Source: Nocardioides sp. ChNu-153
GTDB lineage: Bacteria > Actinomycetota > Actinomycetes > Propionibacteriales > Nocardioidaceae
Reading direction: 5' to 3'
Assembly: GCF_030466625.1 (NCBI RefSeq)
Contig: NZ_JADEVT010000012.1
Coordinates: 39,953-103,952 of the forward strand
Length of the DNA stretch: 64,000 nt
The position numbers and the translations under genes were made by a program. Positions 43,069 to 53,001 of this stretch are shown in pieces (position 1 is the first letter of the stretch; each line of letters opens with the position of its first letter). The notes below the pieces were generated by a model. That model had not been told where the DNA came from. It did not search any database and saw only the letters and a program-made list of their open reading frames with translations.

Positions 43069-43880
43069 GGTGCTCCTGGTGGGGATCCGGGGTCGAGGAG
43101 GACGAGCCCCGCGTAGGGGTCCTCCTCCAGGTCGTCGGGCGGCAGCGGCCCGGGCAGGTCGCGCCCGGTCGCGGCGCGCGCGGCGTCGAGGGTGGTCAGC
43201 ATGTACCGTCGCAGCAACAACGAGGCCTCCTCGACCTGTTCCCGCGTGCGCGGCCACGGCTGCCGCGGCAGCCGTAGGGGCTCACCGTAGTAGAGGTCGA
43301 CGTGGGCGCCACGTCGCGGCAGGTCGCCGCTGCGCCCGCCGGGCTCGCGGGTGCCCAGGATCACGACCGGTACGACGGGTGCCCCGGTCACCAGGGCGAG
43401 GTACGCCGGGCCGCGGTGGAAGCGCGACAGGTCCCCCGGGCCGCGCCGGCCCTCGGGGAAGACGCCCACCACGCGCCCCGCGCGCAGCAGGCCGAGGCAC
43501 GTGCGGATCGCCGCGGGGTCGGGGCGGAACCGGTCGAGCGGCACCTGCCCGCAGGTCCGCAGGAACGCCCCCAAGGGGCCGGTGAACATCTCGACCTTGG
43601 TGAGCGCGTGGGCCGGGCGGGGGCTGAAGATCGCCAGCAGCGGCCCGTCGGCCCAGCCGACGTGGTTGGCGGCCAGCACCACGCCGCCGCGCCGCGGCAC
43701 CCGCTCCGGGTGGTGCAGGCGCACGGAGAACCGGCGGCGGATCAGCCAGCGCGACGCGGGTCGACCTCCGTGGAGCAGCCAGCGGCGGGGCAGCGGCACG
43801 CCGTCGCTGCGGGGGACCTCGCTGGGCCCGTCACCCCGGTCGGCGGGCCACCGCGCCGGGGACGCCGGCGCCGACGTCAC
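43065..43880 (-). CDS. 1-acyl-glycerol-3-phosphate acyltransferase-like (PlsC family)
   Basis: The 271-residue protein has the acyltransferase box NHVGWADG (NHX4D) and the [11 protein letters not shown] glycerol-phosphate motif, then [11 protein letters not shown]. It probably acylates lysophosphatidic acid or another polar lipid at the membrane. GTG 43880 overlaps the cmk stop (GTGA). The cmk-plsC-der order is common in actinobacteria and some firmicutes. Confidence 0.88.
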   Translation of the reverse strand: MTSAPASPARWPADRGDGPSEVPRSDGVPLPRRWLLHGGRPASRWLIRRRFSVRLHHPERVPRRGGVVLAANHVGWADGPLLAIFSPRPAHALTKVEMFTGPLGAFLRTCGQVPLDRFRPDPAAIRTCLGLLRAGRVVGVFPEGRRGPGDLSRFHRGPAYLALVTGAPVVPVVILGTREPGGRSGDLPRRGAHVDLYYGEPLRLPRQPWPRTREQVEEASLLLRRYMLTTLDAARAATGRDLPGPLPPDDLEEDPYAGLVLLDPGSPPGAP

Positions 43881-44614
43881 GCGGGGGCCTCGACCGCCCG
43901 GGCGAGCGCCACCACCTGCCCGACGACCTCGTCGAGCGTGTACGGCGTCGTGTCGATCGCCACGGCACCGTCGGCCAGCACGAGGGGCGCCGTCGCCCGG
44001 CCGGAGTCGATCGCGTCGCGGGCCAGCAGCGACTGCTCGGTGGCGGCGACGTCGCTGCCCCCCTCCTCGCGGGAGCGGCGCGACGCGCGCGCGGAGGGGT
44101 CGGCGCTGAGGTAGACCTTGACGGGGGCGTCCGGCCACACGACGGAGCCGATGTCGCGGCCCTCGACCACGATCCCGCGGCCGGACGCGAGCGTCTCGGC
44201 GATGATGGCGCGCTGCTGCTCCAGCAGGCGGGTGCGCACCTCGGGCACCGCGCTGACCGGGCTGACCGCGCCGTTGACCTCGGGCGTGCGGATCGGGGCC
44301 GAGACGTCCTCGCCGTCGACCTGGATCGTGGGCGCCGCCGGGTCGGTGCCCGAGACGAGCCGGGGCTCCGTCGCCCGGTCCGCGACCGCGGCGGCGTCGT
44401 GCACGTCGACGCCGCGACGCAGCATCCACCAGGTGATGGCCCGGAACTGCGCGCCGGTGTCGAGGTAGGCCAGCCCGAGCCGCTCCGCCACGCCCCGCGA
44501 GGTGCTCGACTTGCCCGAGCCCGAGGTGCCGTCGACGGCGACCACGAGGGGCGCGCCGGCGTGCTGCGGCTCGTGCTCGGGGGCGGGCGGGACGGGCGTG
44601 TCGGTCGGGCTCAC
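43877..44614 (-). CDS. cmk: Cytidylate kinase
   Basis: Cmk phosphorylates CMP and dCMP. The 245-residue protein has the P-loop VDGTSGSGKSS, YLDTGAQFRAITWW, GRDIGSVVWPDAPVKVYL and RASRRSREE. GTG 44614 is 11 bases after the tyrA stop. A TAGGCT box (minus strand, 44623-44628) made partly from the tyrA stop codon lies 8 bases before it and could give a separate short-leader transcript. Confidence 0.95.
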   Translation of the reverse strand: MSPTDTPVPPAPEHEPQHAGAPLVVAVDGTSGSGKSSTSRGVAERLGLAYLDTGAQFRAITWWMLRRGVDVHDAAAVADRATEPRLVSGTDPAAPTIQVDGEDVSAPIRTPEVNGAVSPVSAVPEVRTRLLEQQRAIIAETLASGRGIVVEGRDIGSVVWPDAPVKVYLSADPSARASRRSREEGGSDVAATEQSLLARDAIDSGRATAPLVLADGAVAIDTTPYTLDEVVGQVVALARAVEAPA

Positions 44615-44625
44615 GGGCGAGCAGC

Positions 44626-45741
44626 CTACCGGTGCGTCACCCAGGCCCGCTCCTCGAGCGAGGCCAGCAGGTGCTCCGCCCGGGTCGCGTCCACGACGAG
44701 CTCGACGAGACCGGTGGGGCGACCCGGGTCGTGGTCGATGCGGATGTCCTCGATGTTGACGCCGCTGGCCACCGCGTCGGCGAAGAGGCGCGCCAGCGCT
44801 CCCGGGGCGTCGGGGACCGAGACCCAGACCGAGCGGAGGGGGCGCGGGGGTCCGCCGTGCTTGGCGGGGATGGCCCGGGTGCCCGCGACGCCGCGCTCGA
44901 GCACGGCGCCCAGCTGGTGCCGGTCCCCCTCCCCCACGGCGGCGATCACGCGGTCGAGCTCCGCCCGCACCTCGGTCAGCAGGTCGAGCACGGCGTCCGC
45001 GTTGCCGGCGACGATCTGGCCGTAGAGCGCGGGGTCGCCGGCGGCGACGCGCGTCACGTCGCGCACCCCCTGACCGGCCAGCGCGAGGTGCTGCTCCGGC
45101 GCCTCGGCCAGACGCCCCGCCACGAGCGCGGAGAGCAGGTGCGGCACGTGCGAGGTGCGGGCCACCGCGCGGTCGTGCTCGGCCGGGGTCAGCCACACGA
45201 CGACGGCACCGCAGGTGCGCACCACGGCCTCCACGAGCTCCACCGCGGACCGCGGCGCGTCCGGGTGCGGCGTGATGGCCCACGGTCGGCCCTCGAACAG
45301 GGTGGACGAGGCCGCGAGCGGGCCGGACCGCTCGCTGCCCGCCATCGGGTGCGACCCGACGTACCGGGCGACCTCCCCGGCGGCCGGACCCGCGAGCACC
45401 TCGCGCAGCGGCTGGTCCTTGATGCTGCCGACGTCGGTGACGACCGCGCGGGGGTGGCGCAGCAGCCGGTCGGTGACCACCGCGCCCAGGGCGTCCGGGG
45501 GCACCGCCACGACGACGAGCGCCACGTCGGGGTCGGGCACGGTGGCCGCGTCGAGACCGGCCCCGAGCTGCGTGGCGGTGCGGACGTTCTCCGGCTGCGC
45601 GTCGGCGACGAGGACGTCGTGGCCGGCGGCCGTCAGCGCCAGGGCGACGGAGGTGCCGATCAGCCCCGCTCCGACGACGAGGACGGTGCCGGGGGCCGCT
45701 GCGGTCCCCGGCGGCGGGAGATCAGGGGGCGCCTCGGACAC
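44626..45741 (-). CDS. tyrA: Prephenate dehydrogenase
   Basis: TyrA catalyses the NAD-linked step of tyrosine synthesis. The 371-residue protein has the Rossmann motif VVGAGLIGTSVALAL, the SHPMAGSERSG catalytic His region, and a C-terminal ACT-like domain (about 295-371) suited to feedback by tyrosine. GTG 45741 follows TAGCCT by 6 bases, which favours it over the GTG two codons upstream (45747). Confidence 0.92.
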   Translation of the reverse strand: MSEAPPDLPPPGTAAAPGTVLVVGAGLIGTSVALALTAAGHDVLVADAQPENVRTATQLGAGLDAATVPDPDVALVVVAVPPDALGAVVTDRLLRHPRAVVTDVGSIKDQPLREVLAGPAAGEVARYVGSHPMAGSERSGPLAASSTLFEGRPWAITPHPDAPRSAVELVEAVVRTCGAVVVWLTPAEHDRAVARTSHVPHLLSALVAGRLAEAPEQHLALAGQGVRDVTRVAAGDPALYGQIVAGNADAVLDLLTEVRAELDRVIAAVGEGDRHQLGAVLERGVAGTRAIPAKHGGPPRPLRSVWVSVPDAPGALARLFADAVASGVNIEDIRIDHDPGRPTGLVELVVDATRAEHLLASLEERAWVTHR

Positions 45742-45753
45742 CGGCACAGGCTA
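45741..45753 (-). promoter_or_regulatory. -10 box of a leaderless promoter (tyrA)
   Basis: TAGCCT on the minus strand at 45748-45753, 6 bases, then GTG 45741. Confidence 0.5.
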
Positions 45754-45797
45754 CTGCCCGGGCGCGGGGGTCGGAGCCGGGTGGTCGGGGCCGGGTG

Positions 45798-46559
45798 TCA
45801 GAGCCGGGCGCTGTCGAGCAGCGCGCCGAGCTCCTCGCGGGTCAGCTCGCGCAGCTCCCCGTTCCGCATGCCCCGCAGGTCGACGGGGCCGATGCGGGTG
45901 CGGGTCAGGCGTCGTACCGGGTGACCCACCTCGTCGAGCAGGCGACGCACGATGCGGTTGCGGCCCTCGTGCAGCACCAGCTCGACGATGGAACGGCCCC
46001 GCGCGCCGCCGGCGCCACGCTCGACGAGGCGGACGCCGGTGAGCGTCACCGGCCCGTCCTCGAGCTCGACGCCGTCGCGCAGCCGGGTCAGCGTCTCGCG
46101 GCTGACGTCGCCGTCCACCTCGGCCACGTAGGTCTTGTCGACCTCGTACGACGGGTGCGCCATCCGCTGCGCGAAGTCGCCGTCGTTGGTGAGCAGGATC
46201 AGCCCGCTGGTGTCGGTGTCGAGCCGCCCGACGTGGAACAGCCGCTCGGGGCGGTCCGCCACGAGGTCCGACAGGGTGCGGCGGCCCTCGGGGTCGCTCA
46301 TCGTCGAGACCACGCCGCGGGGCTTGTTGAGCACGAGGTAGACGTGGTCGGAGATCGGCGGCAGCCGCTCGCCGTCGACGCGGATCACCGCGGTGCGCGG
46401 GTCGACCTTCGTGCCGAGGCGGGTGACGACCTCGCCGTCGACCTCGACGAGGCCGTCGAGCATCAGCTCCTCGCAGCGGCGGCGCGACGCCACCCCCGAC
46501 TGGGCGAGCAGCTTCTGCAGCCGCACCAGGCCCTCGGCGTCGGTCTCGATCTCCCTCAT
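45798..46559 (-). CDS. rRNA pseudouridine synthase (RluB/RsuA family)
   Basis: The 253-residue protein has an N-terminal S4 domain (RLQKLLAQSGVASRRRCEELML) and the catalytic Asp in HVGRLDTDTSGLILLTNDG. It probably modifies a uridine in 23S rRNA. ATG 46559 overlaps the scpB stop as ATGA. Linkage of scpA-scpB with this enzyme is widespread in Gram-positives. Confidence 0.93.
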   Translation of the reverse strand: MREIETDAEGLVRLQKLLAQSGVASRRRCEELMLDGLVEVDGEVVTRLGTKVDPRTAVIRVDGERLPPISDHVYLVLNKPRGVVSTMSDPEGRRTLSDLVADRPERLFHVGRLDTDTSGLILLTNDGDFAQRMAHPSYEVDKTYVAEVDGDVSRETLTRLRDGVELEDGPVTLTGVRLVERGAGGARGRSIVELVLHEGRNRIVRRLLDEVGHPVRRLTRTRIGPVDLRGMRNGELRELTREELGALLDSARL

Positions 46560-47152
46560 CGTCCGGGCTCCTCCAGGTCGTCCATCGCGGGCAGGTACGG
46601 CGCGAGCTCGGGCAGCTCGTCGAGCGAGGTGATGCCGAGGCGCTCGAGGAAGTACGACGTCGTGCGGTACAGGTGCGCGCCGCTCGTCTCGTCCTGCCCG
46701 GCCTCCTCGACCAGGCCGCGGGCGAGCAGGGTGCGCATGACGCCGTCCACGTTGACGCCCCGCACCGCCGAGACGCGGGCCCGCGACACCGGCTGCTGGT
46801 AGGCGACGATCGCGAGCGTCTCGAGCGCGGCCTGCGTCAGGCGGGCCGACTGCCCCTCGAGGACGAACCGCTCGACCACGGGCGCGAACTCCTCGCGCGT
46901 GTAGTAGCGCCAGCCCCCGGCGACGGCGCGCAGCTCGAAGCCGCGCCGCTGCGCGGCGTACCCCGCCTCGAGGTCGCGCAGCGCGGCCTCGACCTCGTCG
47001 ACGGAGCGCCGGAGCGCCGCGGCGAGCACGACCGCGGGCAGCGGCTGGTCGGCGACCATCAGCACCGCCTCGAGCGCCGGGTGCAGGTCTGCGGGGTCGA
47101 GGCCGGGGTCGGGGCCGGCGTCGGGGGTCGGGCCGTCGGGCTGGGTGGTCAT
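46556..47152 (-). CDS. scpB: Segregation and condensation protein B
   Basis: ScpB dimers bind the kleisin ScpA in the SMC complex. The 198-residue protein has two winged-helix domains, with ALEAVLMVADQPLP at the start and LETLAIVAYQQPVSRARV and VRGVNVDGVMRTLLARGLV in the second. ATG 47152 overlaps the scpA stop (ATGA). Confidence 0.95.
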   Translation of the reverse strand: MTTQPDGPTPDAGPDPGLDPADLHPALEAVLMVADQPLPAVVLAAALRRSVDEVEAALRDLEAGYAAQRRGFELRAVAGGWRYYTREEFAPVVERFVLEGQSARLTQAALETLAIVAYQQPVSRARVSAVRGVNVDGVMRTLLARGLVEEAGQDETSGAHLYRTTSYFLERLGITSLDELPELAPYLPAMDDLEEPGR

Positions 47153-47985
47153 CGGTCCTCCTGGGCCGGCACGGGGGTGCCGTCGAACTCGTCGGTGATC
47201 TCGACGTCGGTGGTCTCGCCCCCGGTCCAGCGCACCGTGAGCTCGCCGAGGGCGACCGCCTGGTCGAAGGCGACGACGCCCTCGCGGAACAGCTCGAGCA
47301 GCGAGAGGAAGCGGGCCACCGTCGTCAGGGTGTCGGGGGCGTCGGCCACCAGCGAGCGGAACGTCAGCGCGCCCTGGCGCCGCAGGCGCGCCACGACGAC
47401 CGCCGCCTGCTCCCGCACGCTGACCGCCGGGGCGTGGATGTGCGCCAGCGACACCTCCGGCGCGGCGCGGGGCGCCGAGGCCCGGGCCGCGAGGCGGGCG
47501 AACTCCTCCAGCCCGATGCCGATGAGCACCTCCGGCAGGAGCGTCGCGAACCGCTCGTCGAGGCCGACCGCACGAGGGTGGCGCAGGGACTCCTCGGCCA
47601 GCCGACGCTCGAGCACCCCGGCGACCTGGCGGTACGCCTTGTACTGCAGCAGCCGGGCGAACAGCAGGTCGCGGGCCTCCAGCAGCGCGAGGTCCTCCTC
47701 GTCCTCCACCTCGGCCGACGGCAGCAGGCGGGTGGTCTTGAGGTCTAGCAGGGTCGCCGCGACGAGCAGGAACGACGTCGTCTGCTCCAGGTCCCAGACC
47801 GGGCCACCGGCCTTGACGTGGGCGATGAACTCGTCCGTCACCCGCGACAGGGCCACCTCGGTGACGTCGAGCCGGTGCTTGGCGATGAGGTTGAGCAGGA
47901 GGTCGAACGGTCCCTCGAAGTTGTCGAGGCGGACCGCGAAGGCCGGCGCCGCGTCAGCGGTGGGCTCGGGGTCCGCGAGCGTCAT
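47149..47985 (-). CDS. scpA: Segregation and condensation protein A (kleisin)
   Basis: ScpA bridges SMC heads in chromosome condensation. The 278-residue protein shows FAVRLDNFEGPFDLLLNLI and HRLDVTEVALSRVTDEF at the N-terminus and a C-terminal winged helix (about 200-260). ATG 47985 overlaps the stop of the small RHH-like gene. The smc gene is elsewhere. Confidence 0.95.
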   Translation of the reverse strand: MTLADPEPTADAAPAFAVRLDNFEGPFDLLLNLIAKHRLDVTEVALSRVTDEFIAHVKAGGPVWDLEQTTSFLLVAATLLDLKTTRLLPSAEVEDEEDLALLEARDLLFARLLQYKAYRQVAGVLERRLAEESLRHPRAVGLDERFATLLPEVLIGIGLEEFARLAARASAPRAAPEVSLAHIHAPAVSVREQAAVVVARLRRQGALTFRSLVADAPDTLTTVARFLSLLELFREGVVAFDQAVALGELTVRWTGGETTDVEITDEFDGTPVPAQEDR

Positions 47986-48341
47986 CCCTCGCCACGCAGG
48001 CGCCGCGCGAGCGCGCTGGCCTCGCCGTTCTCCTCCAGGTCGGCCAGCGCCAGCGCGACGGCCTCGCGGACCAGCCGCCCCCGGTCGACCGCCGTGCCCA
48101 GCTCGGCCCGCAGCCGCAGCCGCGCCTGCTCGATGTCGAGCAGCTCGGCGGAGGTCACGTAGACCGTCATCTTCTCGTCGTGCTTGACGCGCCCGCTCGG
48201 TCGTCGCGCCCCCGCCGGCTGCGCCGAGGCGCTCGCCGACCCGTCCGCCGGGGCGGGTACGGCGGGTGGCGCCGGCGCTGCGTCGCCGTCCGCGACGGGC
48301 GCGGTCGGGCGGAAGAGGTCGTCGGCCGGCGGCAGGCTCAC
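47982..48341 (-). CDS. Small ribbon-helix-helix-like protein between ParA and ScpA
   Basis: The 119-residue protein has a disordered Ala/Pro-rich N-terminus (1-55) followed by KHDEKMTVYVTSAELLDIEQ and a helix pair ending DRGRLVREAVALALADLEE. The pattern, a short beta strand (about 57-63), helix (64-80), turn, helix (87-103), resembles ribbon-helix-helix DNA-binding proteins. GTG 48341 overlaps the ParA stop (GTGA), and its own stop overlaps scpA. A DNA-binding partner of ParA is inferred. I have no family name for it. Confidence 0.7.
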   Translation of the reverse strand: MSLPPADDLFRPTAPVADGDAAPAPPAVPAPADGSASASAQPAGARRPSGRVKHDEKMTVYVTSAELLDIEQARLRLRAELGTAVDRGRLVREAVALALADLEENGEASALARRLRGEG

Positions 48342-49219
48342 GCGCCGGGCCACCGGGCGAGCACCTCCTTCGCGAGCTGGCGGTAGGAGTCGGCCCCCGT
48401 CGACTTCGAGGCGTAGCTGGTGATGGGCTCGCCGGCGACCGTGGAGTCGGAGAACTTCACGGTGCGGCGGATGACGGTGTGGAAGACCGTGTCGCCCCAC
48501 GCCTGCACCAGGCGCTCCATGACCTCGCGGCCGTGGAGAGTGCGCCCGTCGTACATGGTGCCGAGCACCCCGTCGATCGTCAGGCGCGGGTTGAGCCGCT
48601 CCGCGACCTTGTCGATGGTCGTCTTCAGCAGGGCCACGCCGCGCAGCGCGAAGTACTCGCACTCCAACGGCACGATGACGCCGTCGGCGGCGGTCAGGGC
48701 GTTGACGGTCAGCAGGCCGAGTGAGGGCTGGCAGTCGATGAGCACGACGTCGTACCGCTCGACGGCGGGTGCGAGCACCCGCGCGAGGGTCTGCTCGCGG
48801 GCCACCTCGTGCACGAGCTGCACCTCGGCGGCCGACAGGTCGATGTTGGAGGGCAGCAGGTCCATGCCCGGCACGCCGGTCTCCACGACGACGTCGTCGA
48901 TGGTGACGTCGCGCTCCATCAGCAGGTTGTAGACCGACAGGTCCATCTCGTGCGGGTTGAGACCGAGGCCGACCGAGAGCGACCCCTGGGGGTCGAAGTC
49001 GACGAGCAGCACGGTGCGGCCCAGCTCGGCGAGCGCGGCACCCAGGTTGATCGCGGTCGTCGTCTTGCCGACGCCGCCCTTCTGGTTGCACATCGCCACG
49101 ACGCGGCCGTTGCCGTGGTGGGTGACCGGCGGGGGCTCCGGGAAGACCGGGAGCGGCCTGCCGGTGGGTCCGAGCCGCTCGGTCGCGGTGTCGGTGGCGA
49201 ACGGCAGGGGGTCGGTCAC
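48338..49219 (-). CDS. ParA family ATPase (orphan, next to scpAB)
   Basis: The 293-residue ATPase has the deviant Walker A CNQKGGVGKTTT (about 45-56), Walker A' LLVDFDPQGSLSVGLG, and VLIDCQPSLGLLTVNAL. It is like M. tuberculosis Rv1708, not the oriC parA, and no parB follows. GTG 49219 has GGAGGAG about 9 bases upstream. The GTG at 49237 would place that site inside the gene. The N-terminal about 35 residues are unstructured. Repeats and palindromes lie just upstream. Confidence 0.9.
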   Translation of the reverse strand: MTDPLPFATDTATERLGPTGRPLPVFPEPPPVTHHGNGRVVAMCNQKGGVGKTTTAINLGAALAELGRTVLLVDFDPQGSLSVGLGLNPHEMDLSVYNLLMERDVTIDDVVVETGVPGMDLLPSNIDLSAAEVQLVHEVAREQTLARVLAPAVERYDVVLIDCQPSLGLLTVNALTAADGVIVPLECEYFALRGVALLKTTIDKVAERLNPRLTIDGVLGTMYDGRTLHGREVMERLVQAWGDTVFHTVIRRTVKFSDSTVAGEPITSYASKSTGADSYRQLAKEVLARWPGA

Positions 49220-49250
49220 GCGGTCTGGCTCCTCCACGGTGGCGGACGGT

Positions 49251-49284
49251 CGGTCCTGTGCTGCGGGCGGTCCTGTGCTGCGGG
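49251..49284. repeat. Two tandem 17-base direct repeats upstream of ParA
   Basis: CGGTCCTGTGCTGCGGG occurs twice without a gap (49251-49267 and 49268-49284). It is 32-65 bases upstream of the ParA start, between that gene and the helicase stop. Confidence 0.85.
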
Positions 49285-49304
49285 TGGGCGGCGCACCGGG
49301 CCCG

Positions 49305-49330
49305 GGACCCGGGTCCGTCGACTAGTCGAC
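49305..49330. promoter_or_regulatory. Two adjoining perfect palindromes upstream of ParA
   Basis: GGACCCGGGTCC (12 bp, 49305-49316) is directly followed by GTCGACTAGTCGAC (14 bp, 49317-49330). Together with the 17-base direct repeats they make a compact candidate operator or partition site. Binding is inferred. Confidence 0.6.
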
Positions 49331-49369
49331 TCGGCCCGCGGGCGACTCTACCGCCGCCCCCGCCCGGCG

Positions 49370-52075
49370 TCAGCGCCGCCGCACCGCCGTGGTGAGCAGC
49401 AGCAGCTCGCCGGTCTCGTCGGTGGCGTCGAGGTCCACCGCCGACTCGATGATCCAGTCGTGGTGACCGGCCGGGTCGTCGAGCACCTGCGTGACCCGCA
49501 GCAGCCGCACGACCGGCGCGTCCTCGCCGTCGGGGTGGCCCGGCGCCGGGCCGCGGTCCTCGACGACGTCGAGCAGGGCGGGCCCGCGGGCATCGGCCCC
49601 GGTGCGCACCTCGTCGTGCTCGGCGAAGTACTCCTCCAGCGCCGCGTCCCACACCGAGCGGCCCACCAGCACCTGCCGGGGCGGCTCCACGCGGTCCGCG
49701 GCGAGGCGCTCGGCCCGCACGAGGCCGTCGAGGTCGTCGCGCGCGAAGCGCAGCACGCGGGCGAACGCGGCGTTGCGCACCATCACGCGCAGCGCGGGCT
49801 GCGCCGAGAGGGGGCGGCTGCCGCCGGGCACCGGGGCCACGCCGGCGGCGCGCTCGGCCGCGGCCCGCCGTACCGCCTCGGGGTCGTCCGAGCCCAGCGC
49901 CTCCCACTCGTCGACGAGGCTGGAGTCGGTCTGGCGCACGGTCTCCCCCAGCCACGCCACGATGTCCTCGAGCTCGTCGGTGCGGTGGGCGGCCGGGACC
50001 GTGCTGCGCAGCGTGCGGTAGGCGTCGGAGAGGTAGCGCAGCACCACGCCCTCCGAGCGCGCGAGCCCGTAGCGCGAGACGAGGTCGGTGAAGCTCATCG
50101 CCTGCTCGTACATCTCGCGCACCACCGACTTCGGCGACAGCGCGTCCTCCGGCAGCCACGGGTGAGCCGTGCGGTAGACCTCGTAGACGCCCTCGAGCAG
50201 CTCGCGCAGCGGCTGCGGCCAGGTGATCTGCTCGAGCAGCGCCATGCGCTCCTCGTACTCGATCCCGTCGGCCTTCATCTCGGCGACGGCCTCGCCGCGC
50301 AGCGCGAACTGCTGCGCCATCAGCACCTGGCGCGGCGGGTCGAGCACGGCCTCGATCGTCGAGACGACGTCGAGGGTGTACGTCGGGGACTCCGGGTCGA
50401 GCACGTCGAGCGCGGCCAGCGCGAAGTGCGCCAGCGGCTGGTTGAGGGCGAAGTCGACCGGCAGCGCCTCGGTGAGCACGTAGCGGCGCCCGTGCGCGTC
50501 GGGCTCGTCGAGGCGGCGCACCACCCCCGAGGTCAGGAGGCTGCGGGTCAGGCGCAGGGCGCGCCGGGCCAGGCGCAGCTGGTTGCGCCGGTCCTCGTGG
50601 TTGTCCGTCAGGAGCCGGCGGAGCACCGGGAACGCGTCCTCCTGGCGGGCGAGGACGGCGAGCAGGATCGCGTTGGTGATGCGCATCCGCGAGGCCAGCG
50701 GCTCGGGCGCGCCGGCGACCAGCTTGTCGAAGGTCTGCTCCGACCACACGATCGTGCCCTCGGGCGGCTTGCGCAGCTGCGCCTTGCTCTTCCGCTTGGC
50801 GCGCTTCTCCTCGCTCATCGCGGCGTTCCTCGCCTCGGCCTTGGCCTTGGCCCGCTCGTTCTCGATGACGTGCTCGGGGGCCTGCACCACGACGTACCCC
50901 ATGGTGTCGAACCCGGCCCGGCCGGCGCGCCCGGCGATCTGGAGGAACTCGCGGGTGCGCAGCACGCGCTGGCGCGAGCCGTCGAACTTCGCGAGGCCCG
51001 TGAAGAGGACGGTGCGGATCGGCACGTTGATGCCCACGCCGAGGGTGTCGGTGCCGCAGATGACGGCGAGCAGCCCCTCCTGGGCCAGCTGCTCCACGAG
51101 GCGCCGGTAGCGCGGCAGCATCCCGGCGTGGTGCACGCCGATCCCGGAGCGCAGCAGCTTCGAGAGCGTCTTGCCGAAGCCGGCGCCGAAGCGGAAGTCG
51201 GCCAGGTGCGCCGCGATGCGGGCCTTCTGCTCCTTCCACGCGTCGTCGCGCCGACCCGTCAGCACCGTCAGCCCGCCGGGGCCGACGAGGCCCACGGCGT
51301 GCTCGACGGCCGCGGCCTGGGTGAAGTGCACGACGTAGACCGGCGCCTGCCGCGTGGAGACCAGCTCCTCGAGCGTCTCCGCCACCGGCGTCAGGGACCA
51401 CCGGAAGTCGAGGGGAACGGGACGCGGGGCGTCCGCCACGAGCGCGGTCTCCCGCCCGGTACGACGCGTGAGGTCCGCCCGGATCGCCGTCGTGTCGCCC
51501 AGCGTGGCCGACATGAGCAGGAACTGGGCGTGCGGCAGCGTCAGGAGCGGCACCTGCCAGGCCCACCCGCGGTCGGGCTCGCCGTAGTAGTGGAACTCGT
51601 CCATCACCACGAGGCCGACGTCGGCCCCCTCGCCCTCGCGCAGCGCGAGGTTGGCCAGGATCTCGGCGGTGCAGCAGATGATGGGCGCGTCCGCGTTGAC
51701 GGCGGCGTCACCGGTGAGCATGCCGACGTTCTCGGCCCCGAAGAGCGCGCAGAGGTCGAAGAACTTCTCGCTGACGAGCGCCTTGATCGGAGCGGTGTAG
51801 AAGCTGACGCGGTCCTGGGCGAGCGCGGCGGCGTGCGCCGCGGCCGCGACCAGCGACTTGCCCGACCCGGTGGGCGTGGCCAGCACGACGTTGGCCCCGC
51901 CCAGCAGCTCGAGGACGGCCTCGTCCTGGTGGGGGTAGAGCGGTACGCCGCGCTCCTGCGCCCAGGCGGTGAACCCGTCGTACAACGCGTCGGGGTCGGG
52001 GCCCGCGGCGTCGACGACGGCGAGCAGCGGCTCCTTCACCGGGGGCACGGGGCCCACGGCGCTCACCGGGCTCAC
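49370..52075 (-). CDS. DEAD/DEAH-box superfamily II helicase, DUF3516 type
   Basis: The 901-residue protein has helicase motifs Q ([12 protein letters not shown]), I (ATPTGSGKS), II (MDEFHYY), III (MSATLGDT) and VI ([10 protein letters not shown]), then a long C-terminal region that in this actinobacterial group is named DUF3516. It may unwind RNA or RNA-DNA hybrids; the biological substrate is unknown. GTG 52075 overlaps the xerD stop (GTGA). It replaces the genes found between xerD and ParA in M. tuberculosis. Confidence 0.87.
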   Translation of the reverse strand: MSPVSAVGPVPPVKEPLLAVVDAAGPDPDALYDGFTAWAQERGVPLYPHQDEAVLELLGGANVVLATPTGSGKSLVAAAAHAAALAQDRVSFYTAPIKALVSEKFFDLCALFGAENVGMLTGDAAVNADAPIICCTAEILANLALREGEGADVGLVVMDEFHYYGEPDRGWAWQVPLLTLPHAQFLLMSATLGDTTAIRADLTRRTGRETALVADAPRPVPLDFRWSLTPVAETLEELVSTRQAPVYVVHFTQAAAVEHAVGLVGPGGLTVLTGRRDDAWKEQKARIAAHLADFRFGAGFGKTLSKLLRSGIGVHHAGMLPRYRRLVEQLAQEGLLAVICGTDTLGVGINVPIRTVLFTGLAKFDGSRQRVLRTREFLQIAGRAGRAGFDTMGYVVVQAPEHVIENERAKAKAEARNAAMSEEKRAKRKSKAQLRKPPEGTIVWSEQTFDKLVAGAPEPLASRMRITNAILLAVLARQEDAFPVLRRLLTDNHEDRRNQLRLARRALRLTRSLLTSGVVRRLDEPDAHGRRYVLTEALPVDFALNQPLAHFALAALDVLDPESPTYTLDVVSTIEAVLDPPRQVLMAQQFALRGEAVAEMKADGIEYEERMALLEQITWPQPLRELLEGVYEVYRTAHPWLPEDALSPKSVVREMYEQAMSFTDLVSRYGLARSEGVVLRYLSDAYRTLRSTVPAAHRTDELEDIVAWLGETVRQTDSSLVDEWEALGSDDPEAVRRAAAERAAGVAPVPGGSRPLSAQPALRVMVRNAAFARVLRFARDDLDGLVRAERLAADRVEPPRQVLVGRSVWDAALEEYFAEHDEVRTGADARGPALLDVVEDRGPAPGHPDGEDAPVVRLLRVTQVLDDPAGHHDWIIESAVDLDATDETGELLLLTTAVRRR

Positions 52076-53001
52076 CGGGCGCGGGGGTGCGCGAGGGCGA
52101 AGGCCTCGCGCAGGTTGTCGACGGTCACGAGCGTGTAGATCTGCGTCGTGGTCACCGAGGCGTGGCCCAGGAGCTCCTGCACCACGCGGACGTCGGCGCC
52201 GCCGTCGAGCAGGTGGGTGGCGAAGGAGTGACGCAGCGTGTGCGGCGAGACGTCGGCCCGGACGCCGGCGCGGTCGGCGGAGCGCACCAGCACGGTCCAC
52301 GCGCTCTGCCGCGACAGGCGCCCGCCGCGGGCGTTGAGGAACAGCGCGGGCGTGCCGCCGCCCGTCGCGACGAGCTCGGGCCGGGCGCGCACCAGGTAGC
52401 GGTCGAGGGCCTCCAGCGCGTACGAGCCGACGGGGACGACGCGCTCCTTGCCGCCCTTGCCCCGCAGCCACACGGTGCCCTCGGTGCGGTCGACGTCGTC
52501 CACGTCGAGTCCGACGGCCTCGGAGATGCGGGCGCCGGTGCCGTAGAGCAGCTCGAGCAGCGCGCGGTCGCGGAGCGCGAGCGTCGTGCCCGCGGCGCCG
52601 GCGGCGTCGAGGATGGCCTCGACGTCGCTCAGCGGCAGCGCCTTCGGCAGCCGCTTGGTCGGCGTCGGGGGCTTCACCTCGGCGGCCGGGTCGTGGGTGA
52701 CGAGCCCGTCGCGCAGCGCGAACCGGTGGAACCCGCGCACGGCGACGAGTGTGCGCGCCGCCGAGCTGGCGCCGAGCGGCGGGTGGGCGTCGTCGCCGGT
52801 GCGCAGCGCGACGAGGAAGTCGGCCACCACCGGCGTCGTGACCGCGTCGAGCGTGGAGATGCCGCGGGCGGCGAGGTGCGCGGCGTACCGGCGCAGGTCG
52901 CGGCGGTAGGAGACCAGCGTGTTGCGGGCCGACCCGCGCTCGACCGTGAGGTGGTCGAGGTAGGTCGCGACCGCCCGCTCGATTCCGGTCGGGCCGCTCA
53001 G
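52072..53001 (-). CDS. xerD: Tyrosine recombinase XerD
   Basis: XerD resolves chromosome dimers at dif. The 309-residue protein has the N-terminal SAM-like domain ([23 protein letters not shown]) and a catalytic set: Arg in GTGARISEA, Lys in the beta hairpin, HTLRHS with His and Arg, GHASV, and the nucleophile Tyr in TTTQIYT. No ATG or GTG exists near the required N-terminus. CTG 53001, overlapping the NUDIX stop as CTGA with GGAG 8 bases upstream, is the best start. No dif-like site was identified here. Confidence 0.9.
   Translation of the reverse strand: MSGPTGIERAVATYLDHLTVERGSARNTLVSYRRDLRRYAAHLAARGISTLDAVTTPVVADFLVALRTGDDAHPPLGASSAARTLVAVRGFHRFALRDGLVTHDPAAEVKPPTPTKRLPKALPLSDVEAILDAAGAAGTTLALRDRALLELLYGTGARISEAVGLDVDDVDRTEGTVWLRGKGGKERVVPVGSYALEALDRYLVRARPELVATGGGTPALFLNARGGRLSRQSAWTVLVRSADRAGVRADVSPHTLRHSFATHLLDGGADVRVVQELLGHASVTTTQIYTLVTVDNLREAFALAHPRAR

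Noticed and set aside
52072..53001. XerD as an integrase of a mobile element
   Set aside because: It is the housekeeping XerD by sequence and neighbourhood (pyrG, NUDIX, scpAB), and no attachment sites or phage genes are nearby.
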